This document shows, piece after piece, positions 17,689 through 25,359 of a stretch of DNA of 64,000 nucleotides. Numbering within the stretch: position 1 is the stretch's first letter; each line of letters starts with the position of its first letter. Under the pieces are notes generated by a model. The model did not search any database, had not been told where the DNA came from, and saw only the letters and a list, made by a program, of their open reading frames with translations. The stretch comes from Clostridiales bacterium (GTDB taxonomy: Bacteria; Bacillota; Clostridia; Christensenellales; Aristaeellaceae), in the NCBI GenBank assembly GCA_012517815.1, contig JAAYUF010000113.1, positions 1-64,000 of the forward strand, given 5' to 3'. A program made the translations under genes and the position numbers.

Positions 17689-17716
17689 ATTATACAGGTT
17701 TCCCCCTGGTTGTCAA
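17689..17716 (-). promoter_or_regulatory. Promoter of the metG leader
   Basis: On the minus strand TTGACA (17711-17716) and TATAAT (17689-17694) are separated by 16 bp, directly upstream of the T-box RNA. Confidence 0.85.
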
Positions 17717-17975
17717 CGGACAATTCCGCCGCGGCCGCCGGCAGGCCTGCGGCGGCGGGTTGCCCCGGCAGGGGCGGAAACGCGGCTCCGCGAGCGGGAA
17801 ACCCCCGCGAAAGCGTTGCAGGCCGCGATCGGACTTAGGCCCGCTCGCGCGCCGGGAACCGCGTGCCCCAAAGGCGAGGCGGAGTGCCCGCCCGCCTTTC
17901 TTGCGCCGGTACGGCCGCTCACCGGCCGGACCGGAAACAGGGCAAGAGAAAGGCGGCAGGCCTGCCGCCTGCCGC

Positions 17976-18153
17976 CCCAGGCTGTCAAGGAACCCATACA
18001 CTAAGCAGTGCCGCTTGCCTCATCGCCATTCGGGCGGTTCGCTTGCTTTGGCAAAAGGCATCGGCATATGGCTTTGGGCCTCCGCCCAAACCCCGCAAGG
18101 GTTTCCCCCCGGCCCCAATTCCGCTGCGGCGGGGGTTTTTCGGCAGCCTGAGG
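17976..18153 (-). repeat. Dispersed 178-bp intergenic element, copy 2 (inverted)
   Basis: On the minus strand this copy repeats the order of copy 1: CTGCCGAAAAACCCCCGCCG, CCTTGCGGGGTTTGGG, CCCAAAGCCATATG, GCCAAAGCAAGCGAAC, GGCGATGAGGC, AGCGGCACT, TTGACAGCCTGGGG. The two copies differ at scattered positions but align end to end. Flanks are different palindromes here (GGCGGCAGGCCTGCCGCC on both sides), whereas copy 1 has GGGAACC/GGTTCCC palindromes. The ends CTCAGGCTG and CAGCCTGGGG form imperfect terminal inverted repeats. Confidence 0.75.
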
Positions 18154-18877
18154 CGGCAGGCCTGCCGCCCGGCGAAGAAGAAACCGGCCGGGCCGCGGGC
18201 AAACAGGCGCATACCGGGGAACGGCCTTGATGAACCCCCGCCGCGCATGCAAGGGCGTCGGCTACCCGGGCCCCGGGAGGGGCACGGCATCGTCGGCACA
18301 AGTCGCTGGGGCGTGCGGTTTCACCGCCCCGGCGGATACGCCGTTACAGCCTGGGTTTTTCTGCGGGTGCCATGCCTGCGTCCAAGCGCGCGAGCGCTTC
18401 CTTTCGGCGGCGAGGAGCGGAGGCGAAGGGATAACGGGGCTGCGTGGAGCGCTGGCGACGGAGGCGCGGGAGGTGCACGCCGTGAACGGCAGGCATTCAT
18501 GCTTTGAAATCGGATGGCATCGGGTATCCCTACGCCGGGCTAAGCAAGGAAATCAGCGAAAAACCTTCCCTGTTCGGCGGGCGCGAATCACCCTGCGCCG
18601 CCCGGTTTGTTTCCTCCTGCATGCCGCGCCGGCATTCCTGAGCCCGTGGCGCGCCTGTCCGGGAGCGGCGAATGATCCATGCCGGGGTGCGTTTCCCCGC
18701 AAGGGCTGTTCCTCCGAGCAACGGCATGCCCGTGGGCATCGAGCCGCGCGCAACGCAGGTCGCGTTCCGGCCGATTGCCGCCAGCAAACAGGAGGCTGAT
18801 ATGCGCATTGAAAACGCCGTCCGCAAAACGCGGGCTTATGAAGGTTAAAAAATGTCCCGCGTTCCGCTCCAACCCGC
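18154..18877. other. Gene-free GC-rich interval
   Basis: About 700 bp with overlapping open frames on both strands but no plausible start site, domain or codon pattern. I see nothing functional before the tetR promoter. Confidence 0.5.
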
Positions 18878-18934
18878 TTGACAGACGCGTCCGCCGTGCG
18901 TATAATCATAACGCCGTTATGTAACGGTGTTATG
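18878..18934 (+). promoter_or_regulatory. tetR promoter with overlapping 28-bp operator palindrome
   Basis: TTGACA (18878-18883), a 17-bp spacer and TATAAT (18901-18906) form a consensus promoter. Immediately after it, CATAACGCCGTTAT and GTAACGGTGTTATG (18907-18934) form a 28-bp imperfect palindrome covering the start of transcription. The adjacent TetR gene makes this its probable autoregulatory operator. Confidence 0.8.
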
Positions 18935-18958
18935 AATTTAGACAGGAAAGGAGGCGCC

Positions 18959-19585
18959 ATGGCCAAACAGATTAAGGGTGTGTCGGATCGCCTGTTGGCG
19001 TTCGCGCAGGCGGAATTTCTGCAAAAGGGCTTTCTGGACGCTTCGCTGCGCACCATTGCGGAAAACGCGGGAACCAGCACGGGTTCCATCTACACGCGCT
19101 TTGGCGACAAGAACGGGCTGTTTTCGGCGATCGTAGGGCCCGTGGCGGAAGGCTTTCTGGCCGCTTACCGCGAGGAGATCGACGCATTCAACGAGGGAGA
19201 GCCAAAGCCCGTCGAGCAGATGCTTCGTCACACCGCCGGGAGGCTGAACATGACGGCGGACGCCATCTACGATCACTTGGACGAGTTCAAGCTCCTGATC
19301 TGCCGCTCCGAGGGCTCGGGGTATGAGAACTTCCTCCACAGGCTGGCCCAAATCGAGGCGGAGCAGACCGAGCGCTACCTCCGATGGATCGGAAGCGACG
19401 CGATGGAGAGCGGCCGCCTTTCGCCCGCGCTCCTGCACATGCTGTCAAGCGCGTTCTGGGCGGGCGTTTTTCAGACGGTGGAACACGACATGTCCAAGGA
19501 AGAGGCGCTCGTCTACATCGCGCAGCTCAAGCGGTTTTACCGCCATGGCTGGCAGGACATTCTTCAGCCTGGTCCGGATTGCTGA
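18959..19585 (+). CDS. TetR/AcrR-family transcriptional regulator
   Basis: The ATG at 18959 follows AAAGGAGG; the track's longer start runs through the promoter. The 208-residue protein has the TetR helix-turn-helix at about 10-55 (RLLAFAQAEFLQKGF, TIAENAGTSTGSIYTRFGDKNGLF). A ligand-binding core of about 150 residues follows, resembling the TetR_C domains that sense small hydrophobic molecules. The operator palindrome lies 25 bp upstream, and a MATE exporter follows 76 bp downstream on the same strand. It therefore probably represses itself and the exporter until a substrate binds. Confidence 0.9.
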   Translation: MAKQIKGVSDRLLAFAQAEFLQKGFLDASLRTIAENAGTSTGSIYTRFGDKNGLFSAIVGPVAEGFLAAYREEIDAFNEGEPKPVEQMLRHTAGRLNMTADAIYDHLDEFKLLICRSEGSGYENFLHRLAQIEAEQTERYLRWIGSDAMESGRLSPALLHMLSSAFWAGVFQTVEHDMSKEEALVYIAQLKRFYRHGWQDILQPGPDC

Positions 19586-19595
19586 AACGGCGGGC

Positions 19596-19620
19596 GTCTG
19601 CGGACGCCCGATCATTTCGG
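19596..19620 (+). terminator. Weak hairpin between tetR and the MATE gene
   Basis: GGGCGTC and GACGCCC pair around a 4-base loop, followed by GATCATTT. It could attenuate transcription into the exporter gene. No separate promoter for the exporter is evident. Confidence 0.4.
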
Positions 19621-19661
19621 CCGTAAGTTAGTTTCCTCTAACAACGAAAGGATGGGATTTT

Positions 19662-21038
19662 GTGAATCGGGAAACGGATACGCGCACGATGCTTCTGACC
19701 GAACGCCCCTTCAGGCTGATGCTCTCGCTGAGCCTGCCCGCCATCATCGGCATGGTGGTCATCGGGCTGTATAACCTGATGGACGCGGTCTTCGTCGGGC
19801 AGATGATCGGCCCAAGCGCCATGGGCGCGGTAACGGTAGCCTATCCCTTTACATTGGTCAACAACGGCATCGCGACGCTGCTGGGCGTAGGCTCCGCCTC
19901 GGTGCTCGCCCGCGCCATCGGGAAGATGGATCAGGCGACGGTGGACAGGGTCATGGGCAACCTGTCGATGTGCGTGCTGGTCCTGTCCCTGATCGTCACC
20001 GCGGCGGGCATGGTTTTCACCCGCCGGATTCTCGCGCTCTCCGGCGCCGAGGGCGAGATTCTGTCGCAGGCCGAGCGTTATCTGCGCATCATCTACGCGG
20101 GCTCCCTGTTCGTCAACTTCGCGCAGGCCGCCAACATGGTCATGCGGGGCGAAGGGCTCTTAAAGCGCGCCATGCTGATCATGGGAATCGGCGCGGTTTT
20201 AAACATTGCCCTGGATCCTCTTTTCATCGCATTGACCCATCGCGTGGAGGGGGCCGCGTATGCCACCGTTCTCGCCCAGGCCGTACAGGCGGCCATCACC
20301 CTTTGGTATTTCGCAAAGAAGAGCAAAATCGTTCGCATCCGCCGCGTGCGCGTCGACGGGCGCATCCTCCCGGAGGTGCTGGGCGTAGGCGTCTCCGCCA
20401 TGCTGATGCAGGTGATGCAGATGGTGCAGCAGACCATCATGTACAACGTGGCGGCCCAGTACGGCGGCGATTCGTGGCAAATTCTTCTGGGAGCGTGCCT
20501 ACGCATTCAGGCGTTCGCGTTCATCCCGCTGTGGGGCCTCAGCCAGGGCTTCCAGCCCGCCGCGGGCACCAACTACGGCGCGGAGCAATTCGCGCGCGTG
20601 CGGCAGATGATGAGGGTGTTCCTTCTGGGCGGGACGGTGCTCTCGCTGGCGTTCTACCTTCCGGTGATGCTCAACCCCAGGGCGGTGCTCTCCCTGTTCA
20701 TCACCGACGCGGCCATCGCGGGTATGGGCGTTGGAAGCCTCCGGCTGTTTTTCTCCACCTATATCATCCTTCCGCTCATGATCCTGTCCATCACCCTGTT
20801 CCAGTCCATCGGCAAGGGCGGAAAAGCGGCGCTGCTCACCATCCTCAGGCAGGTTGCGCTGTTTATCCCGCTGTGCCTTCTCTTGCCTAGGGTCGGCGGC
20901 CTGGGCGTGCAGGGCGTGTTTCTCGCGCCGGTGATCACCGACCTTGGGGTGCTTGTCATATGCGTGGTCATGACGGGGCGCGAGCTGAAGAAAACGCTGC
21001 CCCTTGCCAAAAGCGCCCTTGGTTCGACGGCCCCGTAA
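19662..21038 (+). CDS. MATE-family multidrug/Na+ or H+ antiporter
   Basis: 458 residues starting at GTG behind AAAGGA. Twelve hydrophobic segments in two six-helix halves fit the MatE fold, with the family's start pattern LSLPAIIGMVVIGLYNLMDAVFVGQ and repeated R-G-E-G-L-L loop (VMRGEGLLKRAM). The sequence IPLWGLSQGFQPAAGTNYGA matches the DinF/MepA-like subgroup of the Firmicutes (P-x-x-G-x-x-Q-G-x-Q-P-x-x-G-x-N-Y/F-G). It exports cationic or hydrophobic compounds, substrate unknown. It is probably in one unit with the upstream tetR gene and ends just before a strong terminator. Confidence 0.92.
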   Translation: MNRETDTRTMLLTERPFRLMLSLSLPAIIGMVVIGLYNLMDAVFVGQMIGPSAMGAVTVAYPFTLVNNGIATLLGVGSASVLARAIGKMDQATVDRVMGNLSMCVLVLSLIVTAAGMVFTRRILALSGAEGEILSQAERYLRIIYAGSLFVNFAQAANMVMRGEGLLKRAMLIMGIGAVLNIALDPLFIALTHRVEGAAYATVLAQAVQAAITLWYFAKKSKIVRIRRVRVDGRILPEVLGVGVSAMLMQVMQMVQQTIMYNVAAQYGGDSWQILLGACLRIQAFAFIPLWGLSQGFQPAAGTNYGAEQFARVRQMMRVFLLGGTVLSLAFYLPVMLNPRAVLSLFITDAAIAGMGVGSLRLFFSTYIILPLMILSITLFQSIGKGGKAALLTILRQVALFIPLCLLLPRVGGLGVQGVFLAPVITDLGVLVICVVMTGRELKKTLPLAKSALGSTAP

Positions 21039-21085
21039 CGCCGCCGCGGATCCCGCGCCGCGTTGCCTGCGCGGGATGGGCAAAC

Positions 21086-21126
21086 GCGAGGGGGAAGGCC
21101 CGGCGCGGGCCTTCCCCCTCGCCCTA
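21086..21126. terminator. Terminator between the MATE and methyltransferase genes
   Basis: GAGGGGGAAGGCCC and GGGCCTTCCCCCTC form a 14-bp stem with a short loop. It serves the two convergent genes and is followed by GCCCTATTTA on the plus strand. Confidence 0.75.
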
Positions 21127-21915
21127 TTTAAAGCCGAACAGAATCGCGGAACCCCTAAGCATCAGCCGCTTTGCTTCTTTGGGGCGCATGAACCTGCCGT
21201 TTGTCGTATCGATCAGCGCAACCTTGCGGTAGCCCCGTTTCTTCAGCTCCTGCGCAAACGCGCTCATGTCGCCGAATTTTCGCGGGGTCATCAGGTCGTG
21301 GATCGCAAAAACGCCGCCCGGCCTGAGCACGCGGAGCGTTTCAAGCAACAGCTTCTGCCGGTCCCTGGCGGGCACGTTGTGGTATACGTAGTTGCTCGTC
21401 ACGGCGTCGAAGCTCCCGTCGGGAAAGTCGAGCCTGACCGCGTTGCCTTTGACAAAAACCGTATTCGTTACCCCTTCCGCCCTGGCGTTGCTTTCGCAGA
21501 GCCGTCGGCTGTAGGAAGCGTATTCCTTTCCCCATCGGTCAAGGCCCGTCACGGCGCAGCCGGGATTTCGCTTGGCGCAGGCAATGGTCAGGGCGCCGCT
21601 TCCGCAGCCGACATCCAGTATCTTTCCTCCGTCGGGTACCGAGACGTATTGCGCGAGCCCCTCGACGATTTTTCTGGAGAGCTGCCTTTGCCCGCCGTAC
21701 GAAAACGCGCGGTATGCCCGAACGCACCAAACGGAAAAGCCCGCGCAAACCACAAAGGCGATTCCAAAGACAGCCGACATGAACGCCCTCAGGATCCCGT
21801 TTGGCAGCGCGCCGGTCGCCGCGCAAACGATCGTTCCCGCACACGTAAGCGCGGTGGCGCCCAGAATCCCGGCAACCATCCCTTTGGGTACCCAGTTTTG
21901 ATAATCAGGCTTCAT
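21124..21915 (-). CDS. Membrane-anchored SAM-dependent methyltransferase
   Basis: The ATG at 21915 is chosen (MKPDYQNWVPKG, behind GTGAGG); the longer track ORF reads into a broken neighbouring gene. 263 residues: two hydrophobic segments at about 13-36 and 42-62, then a class I methyltransferase domain with motif I ILDVGCGSGALT, an acidic residue after beta-2 (VTGLDRWG), motif II-like DFPDGSFDAVTSNYVYHNV and motif III LRPGGVFAIHD. The substrate is unknown; two-TM methyltransferases of this kind occur in Firmicutes and might act at the membrane. The upstream methyltransferase fragment suggests the pair was once a two-gene unit. Confidence 0.8.
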   Translation of the reverse strand: MKPDYQNWVPKGMVAGILGATALTCAGTIVCAATGALPNGILRAFMSAVFGIAFVVCAGFSVWCVRAYRAFSYGGQRQLSRKIVEGLAQYVSVPDGGKILDVGCGSGALTIACAKRNPGCAVTGLDRWGKEYASYSRRLCESNARAEGVTNTVFVKGNAVRLDFPDGSFDAVTSNYVYHNVPARDRQKLLLETLRVLRPGGVFAIHDLMTPRKFGDMSAFAQELKKRGYRKVALIDTTNGRFMRPKEAKRLMLRGSAILFGFK

Positions 21916-21935
21916 GTGCCTCACGATCCTTTCCA

Positions 21936-22216
21936 TTCGAGCAGGGCTTCCGGCAAGCAAAGCACGCCGTCGATTTGCCGCCTCCGCGACCATCCGCTCC
22001 GAAAAACGCCGTCGCCTCCCAACGCCCGGCGGTTCCGGCAATCCGGAAGGTAAGCTGCCCGCTGCCACAGCCCAGTTCGAGCACGCTCATCTCCCGGGTC
22101 AGGTAGCGCCTGCACCGGCCGCCGATCGCATCGCAGGGCGGGCCCGCGCGGCGCATCAGGGGCGCGTACAGCCTTGCCGCGCGCTGCCGGAAGCGCTTGT
22201 TGATCCTTTGTTTCAT
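21936..22216 (-). pseudogene. Frameshifted and 3'-truncated SAM-dependent methyltransferase
   Basis: The minus-strand frame starting at 22216 (MKQRINKRFRQRAARLYAPLM) reads like the N-terminus of a UbiE/YcgJ-type methyltransferase with motif I SVLELGCGSGQLTF and GRWEATAFF. Normal members continue with a D-F-S-x-x-M-x-x-A-A motif. Here that continuation (FSERMVAEAANRR) is found in the next frame, and a run of five T on the coding strand (complement of 22002-22006) is the likely site of a one-base insertion. Shortly after, the homology stops and the intact methyltransferase gene begins, so about two thirds of the original protein is missing. Confidence 0.7.
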
Positions 22217-22246
22217 CGGCCTTTCTCCTTCCTGTTCGATTTGGCA

Positions 22247-22262
22247 GTTAGTCTACACTAAC
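22247..22262. promoter_or_regulatory. Operator-like palindrome upstream of the methyltransferase remnant
   Basis: GTTAGTCTACACTAAC is a 16-bp inverted repeat with only the two inner positions mismatched. It lies about 30 bp upstream of the remnant's ATG, the position of a TetR- or MarR-type operator. No regulator gene is adjacent. Confidence 0.5.
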
Positions 22263-22873
22263 CGCCGGTCAAAAAAAGAACCGTTCTCAAAGCCACAGAA
22301 ACAGCCTTTCCCGACCGATCCCATGCTATCACTCCTTCGGCATGCTTGTCAACCATTTCCTGCAAGGGCGCGCGCGATGGGGTAAGAACAGCCGGCCTTG
22401 CCGCCTCCCGAACGCAGCGGGGATGCGCCGACGCGTTCGAAGCTTCTCAAAGCAGGCCGGTCGGCCCCGCCTCCTCCAGGCGCCCGCGTCAACCCGCGCG
22501 ATCGGAAGCGGGGAGACGGCCGCTTCGGGCCGTCTCCCCGCTTCCTTTCAGCTAAGTGAGGCACGGGCGCAAAGGAAAAAGGACACGGTGAAACCCGTGT
22601 CGAAGCACTGCGTACGAGCATGGCCCCGGCACGCGGACCGCACCCGGCTTTGTGCATGCGCCCAAAACGGGAAGCGCGCCCCGTAAGGCAACCCGCGACA
22701 CGCGGGCACGCGAAAACGGGTATGAGAAGCAAAAGGCAAAGGGCATCCGCGGACGCCGCGCCGCACCCCTTCCGCCAGGCAGCGGGCCCGCGGCCGGCCG
22801 GTCGGGTGTGCCGCACGCGATGCATCCTTCCGGATCAGGGCGAAAAACGACGCGTTGCCGTTCGCGCGAACCC
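22263..22873. other. Gene-free interval with one terminator-like hairpin
   Basis: No supported gene. GAAGCGGGGAGACGGCC and its exact complement (22507-22545) form a 17-bp stem with loop GCTTCG, followed by CTTTC on the plus strand. It is a strong intrinsic terminator shape with no obvious gene in front of it. Confidence 0.6.
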
Positions 22874-22983
22874 AAAACGTTTCATACGTCGGCCTATGTT
22901 TCCTGTTGACACAATCGGCCTTACCCATTACTATATCAATCAAATGAAGCCATGTGCCTTTGGCGCACAAAGGGAAACGTTTC
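22874..22983 (+). promoter_or_regulatory. Promoter of the GH36 gene flanked by two AAACGTTT operators
   Basis: TTGACA (22906-22911), 17 bp and TACTAT (22929-22934) form a good promoter. AAAACGTTTC (22874-22883) lies upstream and GAAACGTTTC (22974-22983) downstream, exactly 100 bp apart centre to centre. The central CpG palindrome is typical of LacI-family operators. A 180-bp leader without a gene follows. Confidence 0.65.
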
Positions 22984-23163
22984 GGTATTCAGGCGAAACA
23001 CAGGCTCGCCGGCCGAACCGCCGCCACGCGGAGAGCCGAAAACGCCCCCGCGCGATCCGGGCCGCGACGTGAGGGCGCGCACCCCTGAAACGGCGCAAAA
23101 CCCCTACACCCCCGAACGCATGTCCGCCGGTTCCCCATTTTCTTTTGAAGGGCAGGACCAACC

Positions 23164-25290
23164 ATGACCACACTGCTGTCCGAGATCATCCTGGGGGATA
23201 TGGCCGTGCAATACCATCTGGATGATGAAACCCAACGGGTCGGCCTGCAACTGATGCCCCAGGGCATGCAGGAGCGCGCGCAAGCCAAGCGGCAGGAGCT
23301 GGATCCGCTGGTACAGCTGATGATCCAGGGGGACGGCTTCCCCAACGGCTTTGCCAACGGGCATACCCTGCGCAACGGTTCCACGGTAAACCGCTTCCGC
23401 TACGCGGGGCAGACGGTCGCGCAGGCGCAAAACCTGCGGCACATCGTTACCACGCTGCGCTCGGAGGACGGGCAGCAGGTCACGCATACGCTGACGCATG
23501 ACCGGCGCTTCGGCGGGGTACAGATCGTCACGGCCTATCAAAACAACGGCGACCGCCCCGTAACGCTCTCCCTGCTCAGTAGCTTCTGCCTGGGCGGCCT
23601 GACGCCCTTCATCGCCGGCGACGCGCCGGAGAGCCTCGTCATCCACCGCCTTCGCAGCAGGTGGAGCAACGAGGCGCGCCTGGAAAGCATCCCGGCGGAG
23701 GACCTGCAGCTGGAGCCCAGCTGGTCGGGCTACGGCGTGGCCTGCGAGCGTTTTGGACAAACAGGTTCAATGCCCGTGCGCAGGTTTTTCCCGATGGTGG
23801 TCGTGGAAGACACGCGCAGCCATGTGTTCTGGGGCGCGCAGCTGGCCTGCCCCTCCTCCTGGCAGATGGAGCTGTACCGGCGCGACGACGCGCTTTGCGT
23901 TTCGGGCGGGCTGGCGGATGAGGATTTTGGCCACTGGCAAAAAACCTTGCTGCCGGGGGAGGCCTTTACGGCCCCCGCCGCGACCCTATCGGTTTGCGCC
24001 GGCACGCTGGACGACCTGTGCGACCGGCTGACAGCCATGCACAGCAGGCCGCTGGAGCGCCTGGCCATGCCGGCGCGGCTTCCCGTGGTGTTCAACGAGT
24101 TTTGCACCACCTGGGGCAACCCGTCCAGCGGCAACATCCGGCGCATCCTTTCCCTGCTGCGGGGGCGGGATATCGACTATTTCGTGATCGATTCCGGCTG
24201 GTACGCCGATGAGGTCAAGGGCTGGGAAGCGAACATGGGCGACTGGGACATCAACGGCCGGCTGTTCCCCGACGGGCTGGAGGCAACGGTGGCGGAGATC
24301 CGCGAGGCGGGGCTCAAGCCGGGCATCTGGTTTGAACCGGAGGTGTGCGGGCAGGACGCAAGGGCGTTTCAGGAGACCCGTCACCTGCTCAGGCGTCACG
24401 GGGCGCCCATCACCGTTGGCAAGCGCCGTTTCTGGGATCTCTGCGACCCGTGGGTGCAGGCCTACCTGAAGGACCGTGTCGTGGGACTGCTGCGGCGTTA
24501 CGGCTTTTCGTACGTCAAAATCGACTATAACGACAGCATCGGCATCGGGTGCGATCACCCGGATGGGCCGGGCGAGGGGCTGCGGCTGAACCAGCTTGCC
24601 GCCAGAGACTTTCTGGCAAGCATCCCCGAAGCCTTGCCGGGCATCGTGCTGGAAAACTGCTCCTCCGGCGGGCACCGCCTGGAACCCTCGTTTCTGGGCA
24701 TCAGCCAACTATCCTCGTTTTCGGACGCGCACGAGGTGCGGGAGATCCCCATCGTCGCGGCCAATCTGCACCGCGCCATGCTGCCACGCCAGAGCCTGAT
24801 CTGGGCGGTGCTGCGCAAGCAGGACAGCCCCAAGCGCCTGGCCTGGTCGCTGTGCGCCACATTCCTGGGCGTGATGTGCCTTTCCGGCGATGTGTACGAC
24901 CTCAGCGAGGCGCAGTGGAGCATCGTGGAGGAGGGCATCCGGTTCTACCGCATGGTATCCCCCATCATTGAGGACGGCGTGAGCCTGCGGCACGGGCCCG
25001 CCGTCGCCAGCTACCGCCACCCCAAAGGCTGGCAGGCGCTGGAGCGCACCACCCGGGATGGAAAGGAAAAGCTGATCGTCGTGCACGTGTTTGACCGGGA
25101 GGAAGTTGCCATCGACCTGCCGCTGGATGGCGCATACCGAATCCATGCGCAGTTTGGCGACGCTTCCTGCCGCGCGGCCGTCCGGGAGGGCCGGCTCGCG
25201 CTCGCGCTGGCCAACGGCGCGTTCGCGCTCTGCCTGCGCGGGGAGCCATCCTGTTGCCCATCAGGCCGCCTCCCTCTTGCGGCGCTTTGA
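23164..25290 (+). CDS. GH36-family alpha-galactosidase-like glycoside hydrolase
   Basis: 708 residues, no signal peptide, so cytoplasmic. The family hydrolyses terminal alpha-galactosides (melibiose, raffinose family, galactomannan side chains) or alpha-N-acetylgalactosaminides. It has the usual three parts: N-terminal beta-supersandwich (1-270), TIM barrel (about 290-600) and C-terminal beta-domain. Within the barrel, VVFNEFCTTWGNP, YFVIDSGWYAD, FWDLCDPWVQAYL, the nucleophile Asp in YVKIDYNDSIG, the ENCSSGGHRLEPSFL loop, and SFSDAHE carrying the probable acid/base Asp fit clan GH-D. The SDAHE motif differs from the usual SDxTD, so the substrate may not be a plain galactoside. It is the first gene of a locus with GH31 and a sugar ABC transporter. 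Confidence 0.85.
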   Translation: MTTLLSEIILGDMAVQYHLDDETQRVGLQLMPQGMQERAQAKRQELDPLVQLMIQGDGFPNGFANGHTLRNGSTVNRFRYAGQTVAQAQNLRHIVTTLRSEDGQQVTHTLTHDRRFGGVQIVTAYQNNGDRPVTLSLLSSFCLGGLTPFIAGDAPESLVIHRLRSRWSNEARLESIPAEDLQLEPSWSGYGVACERFGQTGSMPVRRFFPMVVVEDTRSHVFWGAQLACPSSWQMELYRRDDALCVSGGLADEDFGHWQKTLLPGEAFTAPAATLSVCAGTLDDLCDRLTAMHSRPLERLAMPARLPVVFNEFCTTWGNPSSGNIRRILSLLRGRDIDYFVIDSGWYADEVKGWEANMGDWDINGRLFPDGLEATVAEIREAGLKPGIWFEPEVCGQDARAFQETRHLLRRHGAPITVGKRRFWDLCDPWVQAYLKDRVVGLLRRYGFSYVKIDYNDSIGIGCDHPDGPGEGLRLNQLAARDFLASIPEALPGIVLENCSSGGHRLEPSFLGISQLSSFSDAHEVREIPIVAANLHRAMLPRQSLIWAVLRKQDSPKRLAWSLCATFLGVMCLSGDVYDLSEAQWSIVEEGIRFYRMVSPIIEDGVSLRHGPAVASYRHPKGWQALERTTRDGKEKLIVVHVFDREEVAIDLPLDGAYRIHAQFGDASCRAAVREGRLALALANGAFALCLRGEPSCCPSGRLPLAAL

Positions 25291-25359
25291 TGCGCTCATG
25301 AATTGCAATCGGATAACGCTGCCGATCAGGCTTTCGGCAGGAATGACGGGGATGAACCT

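Noticed and set aside
18227-18826. Genes in the tetR upstream gap (190- and 98-residue ORFs)
   Set aside because: Overlapping on both strands, with no start signals and no recognisable domains.
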